Positions 56,826-64,000 of a stretch of 64,000 bases of DNA are shown one piece after another. The stretch's first letter is position 1, and each line of letters opens with the position of its first letter. A model generated the notes under the pieces. That model did no database searches, was not told where the DNA came from, and saw nothing but the letters and a program-made list of their open reading frames with translations. The position numbers were made by a program, and so were the translations under genes. Source of the stretch: Crystallibacter sulfonylureivorans_A (lineage in GTDB: Bacteria > Actinomycetota > Actinomycetes > Actinomycetales > Micrococcaceae); assembly GCF_047607445.1 (NCBI RefSeq), contig NZ_JBLKRT010000002.1, forward strand, positions 62,001 to 126,000, in the 5' to 3' direction.

Positions 56826-58433
56826 TCAGGCGGCGGTGATCGGCACCTCGCGGACTCCCAGGATCTCGCCGGTGATCCAGTCCTCCCATTCCACCCGCAG
56901 CCGGTACCGCCCTGGCTCCGGCGGATGCAGGATCACGTCGTACCGCTCGGCGGCGCCGAAGGCCAGCACACTGGTCAGCAACGGGTATCCGGCCTCCCGG
57001 CAGGTAGGCGCCGGCGCACCCGGCACCGACGTGTCGCGGAACGGCCGGCCGTCATGGGCGATCAACTCCGCCATCCGCACGGGTTCCCCCTCCGCCGTCG
57101 TAAAGTGCATGTGGTTGGGAAGGTAGTTGGCGTTCAGGATGCGCAGCAGCGTGGGCTTCTTCACGCCTCCGGCGACGTTGGCCCGCAGCGCCGACAGGCT
57201 CCACACCCGGTTGTCGCCCGAGCGCCTGCGGATCAGTTCGCCGCCCATCAGGTAGAAGTGCTTGGGCTCAAACCGGTTCAGCCCCACGTCTTCGCCGGAG
57301 AGCCCGGCCGCATGGTGCATTTCATGCCAGCGCGGATCCAGTGAGTACGGGATCAGTATCGACTCGGTGTCGATGTCGTACTCCGGCCCGTCGACGAATG
57401 CCCGGCGTGCACCCGGCGTCACCGGATAGTCCGGATGGACCACCGGGTCCACGATCACCGGGCCGAACATGCCCATCTGCGCATGCAGCACGGTGTTGAC
57501 GTGGCAGTGGTAGAAGTAGGTCCCGGCCGCGCCATAGTTGGGATCCCCCGGACGGCCCGGTTCCGGCGCCCACTGGTAGGTGTAGGTGCCGCCGATCTCG
57601 AACGAGGTGTGCCCCACGCCGTCGTTGCGCGGGTCCGGCTCCAGCCCGTGCCAGTGGATGGTGTGCGGCCCCATCGAGGGATGCACGGTGGCGTGGAAGA
57701 TCTCCCCTTCCAGCGGGCGGATCAGCGGACCCGGAAAACCGCGGCCCGACTGCGGCGAATCGAAGCTCCACATTTCGAACGTCGCGCCGTCGTCGAAGCG
57801 CAGGTCCCGGTTGAAGACCTCCAGGTACACGGACGAATGCGGCGTCTGCCGGAACTCGGTCACCGGGCGGTCCAGGTCCAACTGGTCGGAGCTGAAGTCC
57901 ACCTGGCTGCGGAAGCTGTGACGCGGGATCTCGTCGTCGTCCGGCCGCGGGCCCTGCGTCGGCTGCTGTGTCGGCTGCTGGCTCGGTTGCTGGGTCGGAC
58001 CGGACGTCGGCTCCTGGCTGGGCCCGCCCGTTGGTCCCGCGGTTGGTTCCCCCGTGGGTGACGACGTCGGTGCCTCCGTGGGCTGCTGCGTCGGCTGCTG
58101 CGTGGGGCCGGCGGTGGCCGAGGCCGTTGGCTGCGGGGTCGGCTGGGACGTAGGCCGCGGCGTCGGCGCAGTTGTCGGTTTCGGCGTCGGAGCTGTGGTC
58201 GGTTTGCCCCGGCGCTTCCGATCGTCGTCGTCCTTTTTCTTGCGGGCCTCGGCTTCACGCTTCTTTCGGTCCTCCTCGCGCTTGCGGGCAGCCTCGTCGC
58301 GCTTCCGTTCGGCTTCCTGGCGCTTGCGCTCCTCGGCCGCGCGTTTGCGGGCCTGCTCCGCCTCGCGCTCGGCCTGCTTCGTGGACTTCCGATCGTCCGA
58401 GTCCCGCCGCAGCGGCACGGTCACGTTGCTCAT
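56826..58433 (-). CDS. Multicopper oxidase with a charged N-terminus and Pro-Thr linker
   Basis: A 535-residue protein in three parts: residues about 1-77, extremely rich in K, R, E and D and probably a single long helix or coiled coil; residues 78-165, a PT-rich linker with repeated QQPT and APT units; and residues about 170-535, a cupredoxin-fold multicopper oxidase. HWHG at 260-263 and HCHVNTVLHAQMGM at 309-322 give copper ligands, with NHMHF later as another candidate. No signal peptide is seen, which is odd for a copper oxidase. It overlaps the start of its partner at 58430, and both may form one enzyme. Confidence 0.85.
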   Translation of the reverse strand: MSNVTVPLRRDSDDRKSTKQAEREAEQARKRAAEERKRQEAERKRDEAARKREEDRKKREAEARKKKDDDDRKRRGKPTTAPTPKPTTAPTPRPTSQPTPQPTASATAGPTQQPTQQPTEAPTSSPTGEPTAGPTGGPSQEPTSGPTQQPSQQPTQQPTQGPRPDDDEIPRHSFRSQVDFSSDQLDLDRPVTEFRQTPHSSVYLEVFNRDLRFDDGATFEMWSFDSPQSGRGFPGPLIRPLEGEIFHATVHPSMGPHTIHWHGLEPDPRNDGVGHTSFEIGGTYTYQWAPEPGRPGDPNYGAAGTYFYHCHVNTVLHAQMGMFGPVIVDPVVHPDYPVTPGARRAFVDGPEYDIDTESILIPYSLDPRWHEMHHAAGLSGEDVGLNRFEPKHFYLMGGELIRRRSGDNRVWSLSALRANVAGGVKKPTLLRILNANYLPNHMHFTTAEGEPVRMAELIAHDGRPFRDTSVPGAPAPTCREAGYPLLTSVLAFGAAERYDVILHPPEPGRYRLRVEWEDWITGEILGVREVPITAA

Positions 58434-60073
58434 GCTCCCTCCCCGGGAATCGGTGCCTTCAGGTTCCAGTGCGCCACCAAGCCGCCCGGATACATGCCGC
58501 CGGCGGCGGTTTGCGAGGGTTCGGCGTGGCAGTGCATCGGGTACTCCCAGTCGGTGGTCCGGGCGTTCCAGACCTGTTCAAGGGAATCCGGCGGCCGCTT
58601 GACCGGGATGATGCAGTCCTTGCGGTCCATCGGCTCCAGTTCCACCACGTCCTCCCACTGCTGCAGCACCACGTGGCCCTGCTGGTCCACATACCCGTCG
58701 CTCCGCGGCCAGTGGTAGTTGTTCCGCCGCACCGTCCAGAGGTGGTTCCCGTGGAAGTGGATCTGGTGGTAGACAATCCCGGGGTTGATCAGCCGGACCA
58801 GCTGGCCGCCGCGCAGGGTGCCGGCTGTGCTGCCTTCGCCGAACTGGCGCACATCAAGCTGCCGCGGATACCCGGAGACCAGGGTTTCCTCTTCGCTGGC
58901 CAGGTTCAGCGCCTCGTTACGGGTCATAGCCAGCGACTCGTAGCCGCTGCGTCCGTTGAGCGTGAAGTACCGCGGCACCGCTTTGGTCTGCAGCGGGTCA
59001 ACGGTGCCCCCGGCGGCCTCGATCGCCGCCCAGTTCGACTCCACTGCATGGCACATCCACACCCACTGCCGTTCGAAGCTGGCCTTGCCGGGCGTGATGT
59101 CCCACTGGTGCACCGGGTCCATCACCACCAGCGCACCGAACAGCCCGAGCGTCCGCTCAACCGGCGCGTTGGTCGGATCGGTGTAGATGTACGTGCCGGC
59201 CGGCGGGCAGGGCAGCTCCAGCAGGGCGCTCTCCCCGGGCGCGATCGGACCGGTACCGGCGTCCGCGTGGTTGGGTCCGACGTCGTGCAGGACGAACTCG
59301 TGCTCCTTGGCCAGCCGGTTGTGCACCCGGAAGCGCAGCGTCGAGCCGGCCTCGGCGATGATGGTGCGCGCCGGGAAGTAGCTGGCCCAGTGGTTGCGCC
59401 GGATGAAGTATTGCCCGGGGTTCGCCGGGTCCGGGCCGTACGGCAGCGGCGTGCCGCGGGGCGGCAGCGCGGCGCCGAGCGGATAGGTCCGCGACTCCTC
59501 CAGCCGGCCGTCCGCGGTGAACACCTTGGGCACAACCGCCAGGCTGGGCGACGCGTCGCGCAAGCCGGTGGGCCGGTCGCCGAAACCGCGGTGGTAGACC
59601 AGCGAGTCGTCCACCATCTTCAGGTAGCCCTCGTTGATGTACAGGTCCAGCACGCCCGGCATGGGCACGACGGCGGAGGGCCGGGTCCCGGTGGCGGCGC
59701 CGGCATGGGCGCCTCCGGCCGGGGCGGGCCGGGCCTGGGTGCCGCCGGCCGGTGTTATGCCCGGCGTCCGGACCGTGGAAGGGGCGGACCGGGCGGGGCT
59801 CCTCAGCCCAGCCGCCGTCGCCTGGGCCGGTGCCGCGCCGCCCAGTCCGCCCAAGGCCAGCGCGCCGAGCCCGGCGGCGGCCCCGTACTTGAGGAAGTGC
59901 CAGCGCCCCACGCTGGCTGTCTCCGCGGCGCCGTTCGCCCGCCCGGCCTCCGCACCGGCAACATCGGCCGTCGCCGCAGTGGCCAGATCAGTGGCGGCCA
60001 GATCAGAAGCGGCCAGCTCCGAGGCAGCGCTACCCGTGGCGCCGTAGTCCGGCTCCGGGATCTGTTCAGTCAT
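58430..60073 (-). CDS. Multicopper-oxidase-like protein with a degenerate HCH site
   Basis: A 547-residue cupredoxin protein. Near the N-terminus there is a short pentapeptide-like repeat (ASEL/ASDL/ATDL), then a possible export segment GRWHFLKYGAAAGLGALALGGLGG (about 56-79), not a full Tat motif. Cupredoxin features follow: FVLHDVGPNHADAGT and HQIHFHGNHLW. The last site reads YPMHCHAEPSQTAAGGM, lacking the second histidine that normally follows HCHxxxH. So it probably cannot hold a complete trinuclear centre alone. It is in an operon with the other oxidase (ATGA-type overlap) and a secreted protein upstream. Confidence 0.8.
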   Translation of the reverse strand: MTEQIPEPDYGATGSAASELAASDLAATDLATAATADVAGAEAGRANGAAETASVGRWHFLKYGAAAGLGALALGGLGGAAPAQATAAGLRSPARSAPSTVRTPGITPAGGTQARPAPAGGAHAGAATGTRPSAVVPMPGVLDLYINEGYLKMVDDSLVYHRGFGDRPTGLRDASPSLAVVPKVFTADGRLEESRTYPLGAALPPRGTPLPYGPDPANPGQYFIRRNHWASYFPARTIIAEAGSTLRFRVHNRLAKEHEFVLHDVGPNHADAGTGPIAPGESALLELPCPPAGTYIYTDPTNAPVERTLGLFGALVVMDPVHQWDITPGKASFERQWVWMCHAVESNWAAIEAAGGTVDPLQTKAVPRYFTLNGRSGYESLAMTRNEALNLASEEETLVSGYPRQLDVRQFGEGSTAGTLRGGQLVRLINPGIVYHQIHFHGNHLWTVRRNNYHWPRSDGYVDQQGHVVLQQWEDVVELEPMDRKDCIIPVKRPPDSLEQVWNARTTDWEYPMHCHAEPSQTAAGGMYPGGLVAHWNLKAPIPGEGA

Positions 60074-60794
60074 GATGGCCGCCTTCGTCCAGCCAGCCGG
60101 GTCTCAGCGCCACCCGGGGCACTTGGAGCTGCAGCGGCGCGGAGTGCAGCCACGGATCGGTGAACTCCGCGGAGAAGCTCTGCGCGTCCGCCGGCACCAG
60201 GAAACTGATCCAGAAGCGCTCGGCGCTCCCGGGTGCCAGCGACACAGCCTCCCCGGAGTCCCGGTTGGTCACCGTCGGCCCGCCGTCGCCGACCTTCAGC
60301 CGCAGCTGTCCGGGGGCGAACAGCACGGGACCGTCCGAAGCGTTCTGCACCTCCAGCTCCAGCAGCAGGTGGTCGCCCCATGTCATGTTCGCCGGCTGAG
60401 GTGCCGTCGCCACGATGGTGCCATGGCCCGCGTGCCCGGCGCTGCCTGCTGGCGCGCCCCCGCCCGACCCCGCTACCCCGCCTGAGCCTGCCGCTGCCGG
60501 CCCCGCCGCAGCGGAGGATTCCGCGCCCGTGGCGGGAACACCGCCGTCGTACGCCAACCGATGCTGGCGCTCCGCGGACACCAGCCGCACCGTGCCGAAG
60601 GACGTTTGCACGCCTCCCAGCGCCATGCCGCCTGCCCGTTGATGGCTGGCCGTGAGCAGACCTGCGCCGCCCACCACGCCGGCCACGCCGGCTCCGACCA
60701 AGACTCCGAAGACACGGCGCGAGAGACCGGACGGCAGGCTCGCGCTGCCCTCCGGCTCCGATGCGACCGCGCTATCCCCAATTAGCGTTGTCAT
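60066..60794 (-). CDS. Secreted Tat-type protein of the oxidase operon
   Basis: About 242 residues (ATG 60794; a longer start at 60836 is possible). A twin-arginine-like signal SRRVFGVLVGAGVAGVVGGAGLL is followed by a Gly/Ala/Ser-rich region with HAGHG and a beta-rich C-terminal domain (LLLELEVQNASDGPVLFAPGQLRLKVGDGGPTVTNRDSGEAVSLAPGSAERFWISFLVP), which recalls DUF4352-type secreted domains. It is the first gene of the operon and may deliver copper or act as partner of the two oxidases. The last coding bases overlap the 58430 gene. Confidence 0.7.
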   Translation of the reverse strand: MTTLIGDSAVASEPEGSASLPSGLSRRVFGVLVGAGVAGVVGGAGLLTASHQRAGGMALGGVQTSFGTVRLVSAERQHRLAYDGGVPATGAESSAAAGPAAAGSGGVAGSGGGAPAGSAGHAGHGTIVATAPQPANMTWGDHLLLELEVQNASDGPVLFAPGQLRLKVGDGGPTVTNRDSGEAVSLAPGSAERFWISFLVPADAQSFSAEFTDPWLHSAPLQLQVPRVALRPGWLDEGGHHD

Positions 60795-60906
60795 TGCGGT
60801 ACCGCTTCCACTCCCCAATGGATATAAGGACCCCATCGTTTCCGTCCGGACTTGGGAAAAACCTGAGGGGTTTCACACCGCCTTGGCACGCGGCCATACT
60901 GGGATC

Positions 60907-61818
60907 ATGACCCTCACTGCCGGTGCCCCCGCCCGCCCCGAGCAGCCACCCATCGGGCTGCTGCTGGACGTCGACGGCCCGGTCTCCTCCCCGGTGACCC
61001 GCACGGTTCCGCCCGAGATCATTCATTCGCTGCTGGTGATGGCCAAGCGCGGCTGGCCGATCGTATTCAATACCGGGCGCTCGGACCACTTCATCCGCGA
61101 ACAGGTGATGGAGCCGATGCTCGCCGCCGGAATGCCCGCAGGGGTGCGCTGCTACGCGGTCTGCGAGAAGGGCGCCGTCTGGTTCAGCTTCACCGCGGAC
61201 GGCCCCGGAACCATCCATGTGGACCACTCGCTGGCCCCGCCGCAGGAGTTCGCCGCCGAAGTGCGCAAGCTGGTCAGCTCCGGCTACTCCAGCCTGATGT
61301 TCTTCGACGAAACCAAGAAGGCCATGGTGTCCGTGGAACAGGTGGTGGGCACGGAGAACCGGGAGTACCGCCGGGTGCAGGAGAAGTTCGACGCCGAGGT
61401 CCTGGCTCTGATGGGCCGGTTCGACATGGGTGCCACCCGGCTTGACCAGCACCTGCCGGACAGCGACGACCGGATTGACTACCGGGTGGATCCGAACATC
61501 ATCGCCACGGACATCGAATCGGTGCAGCTGGGCAAGGACCTGGGCGCGCAGCGGGCGCTGGAGATGCTGGCCGCCGACGGCGTGGTGCCGCACGCCTGGC
61601 GGACGATGGGCGATTCGCGCACGGACTATGCCATGTCCGACCTGCTGCACCACCACGGCCATGCCGTGCTGCATGTGGATGTGCGGCCGGCGGAGGGAGT
61701 GCCGGAAAAGCCGTATCCGGTGCTGACCGCGGCGCATCTGGGCTTCCCGAAGGCCGTGCACGAGGAGGCCGGCGCGGCGTTCCTGCGGACCTGGGCGGCG
61801 ATCGCGCAGACGCTGTAA
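60907..61818 (+). CDS. HAD-superfamily hydrolase
   Basis: A 303-residue HAD protein. Motif I is LLLDVDGPVSSPV (residues about 18-30, nucleophile Asp), motif II VFNTGRSDHF, and the C-terminal motif WRTMGDSRTDYAMSDLL with the metal-binding acidic pair. The insertion between them is of the Cof-type cap (CII). It may dephosphorylate a small metabolite; no substrate hints. It is divergent from the oxidase operon. Confidence 0.85.
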   Translation: MTLTAGAPARPEQPPIGLLLDVDGPVSSPVTRTVPPEIIHSLLVMAKRGWPIVFNTGRSDHFIREQVMEPMLAAGMPAGVRCYAVCEKGAVWFSFTADGPGTIHVDHSLAPPQEFAAEVRKLVSSGYSSLMFFDETKKAMVSVEQVVGTENREYRRVQEKFDAEVLALMGRFDMGATRLDQHLPDSDDRIDYRVDPNIIATDIESVQLGKDLGAQRALEMLAADGVVPHAWRTMGDSRTDYAMSDLLHHHGHAVLHVDVRPAEGVPEKPYPVLTAAHLGFPKAVHEEAGAAFLRTWAAIAQTL

Positions 61819-61940
61819 CACGGCGTAACCGGGGGCGTATTTGACGCCTGATTCCCGCGTGCGTCAAGCAAAACTTTGCCGGCGCAGTAAATCGTAACGT
61901 CCGTAATAATTGACAGCGGACCCGGTGCTAGCCTGCCAGC

Positions 61941-62972
61941 ATGAACGCTTTTCAGGGATCCATTCCTGTCCTCGACATGAGCACCGCCCGGCTGGCGGAC
62001 GGCAGCTTCAATCCGGACTTCATCGACCAACTGCGCGACGCCGCGCACCGCGTCGGTTTCTTCCAGATCATCGGCTACGGCGCTGCCGACGGCCAGGTGG
62101 CGGGGCTCTTCGATGCGATCAAGCGCTTCTTCGAGCTGCCGCTGGACGAGCGGCTCAAGCTGGACAACCGGAATTCCCCGCACTTCCGCGGCTACACCCG
62201 GATGGGCACCGAGCGGACCCAGGGCCGGGCCGATGCCCGCGAGCAGCTGGACTACTCGCCGGAGAGCGAGCCGGTCACCGACTACTCCGAGGACCAGAAG
62301 TACTGGCTGCTGCGCGGCCCGAACCAGTGGCCGGACGCTGTGCAGCCGGACCTGCGCGAGAAGGCCATGGCCTGGGCCGAGCTCATGTCCTCGGTGGGCC
62401 ACGACCTGCTGGCCGCCATCGGCGTCGGACTGGGCCTGCCGGCGGACTACTTCGACGAGCCGTTCGCGGACACCCCGCACTGGATGGGCAAGCTGGTGCA
62501 CTACGTGGGCGGCGTCGTGGAGGAAGCCGGCGACCAGGGCGTGGGCATCCACGCCGACTACGGTTTCGTCACCCTGCTGCTGCAGGACATGGTGGGCGGT
62601 CTGGAGGTCCGGCCGCCGGAGTCCGAGGAATGGCTGCCCGTGGAGCCGATCGAGGGCGCCTTGGTAGTGAACCTGGGCGAAATGCTTGAAGTGGCCACCG
62701 ACGGCTACATCACCGCCACCATTCACCGCGTGCAGGCACCGCCGCCCGGCGTGGACCGCTACTCGGTGCCGTTCTTCTGGTCGCCGCGCCTGGACGCCGT
62801 GATCGATCCGGTGCCGCTGCCGGACGAGCTCAAGGCCGAGTCCCGCGGACGCACCGACGACCCGACCAACCCGATGCTCTCCAGCTTCGGCGCCAACATG
62901 CTCAAGGGCCGCCTCCGCGCCCACCCGGACGTCACCGAGAAGTACTACCCCGAACTCCTCGCCAAGAAGTAG
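61941..62972 (+). CDS. 2-Oxoglutarate/Fe(II)-dependent dioxygenase (isopenicillin N synthase family)
   Basis: A 343-residue protein of the IPNS/2OG oxygenase family. The iron ligands are in HADYGFVTLL (H and D) and IHRVQAP (H), and the 2OG-binding RYS is in VDRYSVPFFW. The N-terminal SIPVLDMS and HRVGFFQIIGYG are typical. It hydroxylates or otherwise oxidises a small molecule with 2-oxoglutarate and oxygen. It lies alone between a HAD gene and the terminator at 62981. Substrate unknown. Confidence 0.9.
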   Translation: MNAFQGSIPVLDMSTARLADGSFNPDFIDQLRDAAHRVGFFQIIGYGAADGQVAGLFDAIKRFFELPLDERLKLDNRNSPHFRGYTRMGTERTQGRADAREQLDYSPESEPVTDYSEDQKYWLLRGPNQWPDAVQPDLREKAMAWAELMSSVGHDLLAAIGVGLGLPADYFDEPFADTPHWMGKLVHYVGGVVEEAGDQGVGIHADYGFVTLLLQDMVGGLEVRPPESEEWLPVEPIEGALVVNLGEMLEVATDGYITATIHRVQAPPPGVDRYSVPFFWSPRLDAVIDPVPLPDELKAESRGRTDDPTNPMLSSFGANMLKGRLRAHPDVTEKYYPELLAKK

Positions 62973-62980
62973 CCTGGCCC

Positions 62981-63015
62981 CTTTGGTCGACCACCTCCCC
63001 GGTGGTCGACCAAAG
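62981..63015 (+). terminator. Hairpin after the oxygenase gene
   Basis: CTTTGGTCGACCACC and its perfect complement (15-base arms, loop TCCCC), nine bases after the oxygenase stop. It is also the first part of the repeat cluster. Confidence 0.6.
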
Positions 63016-63140
63016 GCGCTCGCGCCTGCGCGGAGACCCGCCCCTCCCGGTGGTCGACAGGCGCTCGCGCCTGCGTGGAGACCCGGAGCCCCACCCCCGG
63101 TGGTCGACCAAGCGAGCGCCAGCGAGCGCGCGGAGACCCG
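63001..63140. repeat. Three copies of a GGTGGTCGAC...GGAGACCCG repeat
   Basis: Units at 63001-63040, 63049-63085 and 63099-63140 share GGTGGTCGAC(CA), a GGCGCTCGCGCC or CGAGCGCCAGCGAGCG palindromic middle and the end (T/C)GGAGACCCG. They are intergenic and reminiscent of the interspersed repeats seen in Arthrobacter genomes. Orientation is the same in all three. Confidence 0.75.
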
Positions 63141-63207
63141 TGGAGACCCTCCGCGCAGCCCCACCCCTCCCGTACCCAACTGCCGCCCGCGCACCCATAA
63201 TGGCTCT

Positions 63208-64000
63208 GTGGGCAACATCTTGATCCGCTGGCGCGATGAATTGCGCGGCACGTTCGCCGGACAGAGCAAAACGGTCCCCCAATGGGAACTGGAGCTGGAG
63301 TATGGCGACGATGCGGGCTACTTCGCGCCGGATTCCGCAGTCTGGACGGTCCACCGCTCGATGACCACCCTGGTGGCGGGCATCCGCTCGCTACTCACGC
63401 AAACGCTGCACCCAGGGGCACTGGCCGGCGTCGATGACTTCTCCGCCTACCGCGAGGCACCGCTGGCCCGGCTGGCCAACACCATCCGGTGGATCTTCAC
63501 GGTCACCTACGGCGACACCGCCGCGGCGAAATCTGCCTGCGACCTGGTGCTGAACCTGCACGAACGCGTCCGCGGCACCTACACGGATGCTTCCGGCCAG
63601 CAGCAGGCCTACTACGCCAATGACCCGCATCTGCTGCGCTGGGTGCACCTGACCTTCACCGACGCCTTCGTCACCTCCCACCAGGCTTACGGCGGCCGGC
63701 TGCCCGGCGGGCCCGACCAGTATGTGGCCGAATGGGCCAAGGCCGGCGAACTGATGCAGGTTACCGATCCGCCCCTCACCTTCGCGGAACTGCGCACCCA
63801 ACTGGACAGCTACCGCCCGGAGCTCACCGCCTCGCCTGCCATGCAGGAAACAGTAGAGTTCGTCCGCCACCCGCCGTTGCCCCGCTCCCAACGGCTGGGC
63901 TACAGCATTCTGTTCGCCGCCGCCGTCGAAACCCTGCCCGAGGATTACCGCCGGCTGCTGGGGCTGCGGCCGAGCACTCCGCTGCCGCTGCGGATCCTGA
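63208..64000 (+). CDS. MpaB/DUF2236-type oxygenase, cut by the window end
   Basis: A frame from GTG 63208 stays open to the end (264 codons). It reads VGNILIRWRDELRGTF, then AVWTVHRSMTTLVAGIRSLLTQTLHPGALAGVDDFSAYR, RVRGTYTDASGQQQAYYANDPHLLRWVHLTFTDAFV and LRPSTPLPLRIL. The HPGALAGV, YYANDPHLLRWVH and Asp pattern fits the DUF2236/MpaB oxygenase-type family (latex clearing protein-like catalytic domain), which uses haem. Function in Actinobacteria mostly unknown. The 3' end is missing, and the exact start should be treated as probable. Confidence 0.8.
   Translation, partial: MGNILIRWRDELRGTFAGQSKTVPQWELELEYGDDAGYFAPDSAVWTVHRSMTTLVAGIRSLLTQTLHPGALAGVDDFSAYREAPLARLANTIRWIFTVTYGDTAAAKSACDLVLNLHERVRGTYTDASGQQQAYYANDPHLLRWVHLTFTDAFVTSHQAYGGRLPGGPDQYVAEWAKAGELMQVTDPPLTFAELRTQLDSYRPELTASPAMQETVEFVRHPPLPRSQRLGYSILFAAAVETLPEDYRRLLGLRPSTPLPLRIL

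Noticed and set aside
57950..58210. Repetitive stretch possibly a CRISPR or minisatellite
   Set aside because: It is in frame and encodes the Pro-Thr linker of the multicopper oxidase; no regular spacer pattern.
58172..60163. Plus-strand frame of 663 codons
   Set aside because: Antisense to the second multicopper oxidase; composition of a shadow frame.
61626..63269. Minus-strand frame of 547 codons
   Set aside because: Antisense to the 2OG oxygenase gene and into the repeat cluster; no support.
1..64000. tRNA, rRNA, CRISPR arrays, transposases, integrases
   Set aside because: No cloverleaf, rRNA-like segment, repeat-spacer pattern or transposase-type protein was seen.

Overview
The window is high-GC, densely coded DNA. 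Gene content and gene style (GTG/TTG starts, AGGA-type ribosome binding sites, CycA, MpaB/DUF2236, LytR_C, FrnE and MgtE neighbours) point to an actinobacterium of the Micrococcaceae, most likely Arthrobacter or a close relative. I saw no rRNA, tRNA, CRISPR array, transposase or phage gene. It reads as a catabolic and accessory part of a chromosome.

Region 1 (1-16510) is a large acyl-CoA catabolic island made of six transcription units arranged as three divergent pairs. It holds an acyl-CoA ligase, two crotonase-family proteins, an APH-type kinase paired with an ACAD10/11-type acyl-CoA dehydrogenase, an SDR, a glutaryl-CoA-dehydrogenase-like enzyme, a thiolase, a 3-hydroxyacyl-CoA dehydrogenase, a complete Liv-type ABC importer, a PaaI-type thioesterase and a MarR regulator. 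All three divergent promoter regions carry the same CTAG-centred palindrome (consensus near RCTAGA-NN-YCTAGT), so the island looks like one regulon, probably controlled by the MarR protein. The substrate is not known; the kinase/dehydrogenase pair suggests a 4-hydroxy or 4-keto acid step as in levulinate catabolism.

Region 2 (16721-25120) is a second catabolic operon: both subunits of aconitase X, an FAD-dependent oxidoreductase, an IlvD/Edd dehydratase, an NMT1/taurine-type ABC importer and an IclR regulator. Region 3 (25272-36536) is mixed: a small HTH protein, a MOSC protein, ACC deaminase (acdS), a VOC protein, CycA, a maltokinase-cap-like protein, MgtE, a lipoprotein, a tandem hotdog thioesterase and an ArsR-SRPBCC-VOC operon with a clear operator.

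Region 4 (36645-45676) is the most intriguing: a divergent cluster around a GntR/FCD regulator with a luciferase-like monooxygenase, a SnoaL-flavin reductase fusion, an NCS1 permease, an isochorismatase-fold hydrolase, two tandem AA_synth (DUF1185) proteins, an alpha/beta hydrolase, an aldehyde dehydrogenase, a 4-OT tautomerase and a small unknown protein. It resembles the Rut and pyridine ring-opening pathways but matches neither, so it probably degrades an N-heterocycle or related ring.

Region 5 (45790-64000) has a cupin/alcohol dehydrogenase/XRE module, a pair of CNNM/CorC-type transporters with a possible structured leader, two transporters, a DsbA-family FrnE-like protein, a RibD-type reductase, LytR_C, a three-gene operon with two unusual multicopper oxidases, a HAD phosphatase, a 2-oxoglutarate/Fe(II) oxygenase and a truncated MpaB-type oxygenase. 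Several intergenic hairpins share a GACGGCGGCAC core, and a GGTGGTCGACC repeat cluster lies near the right end.
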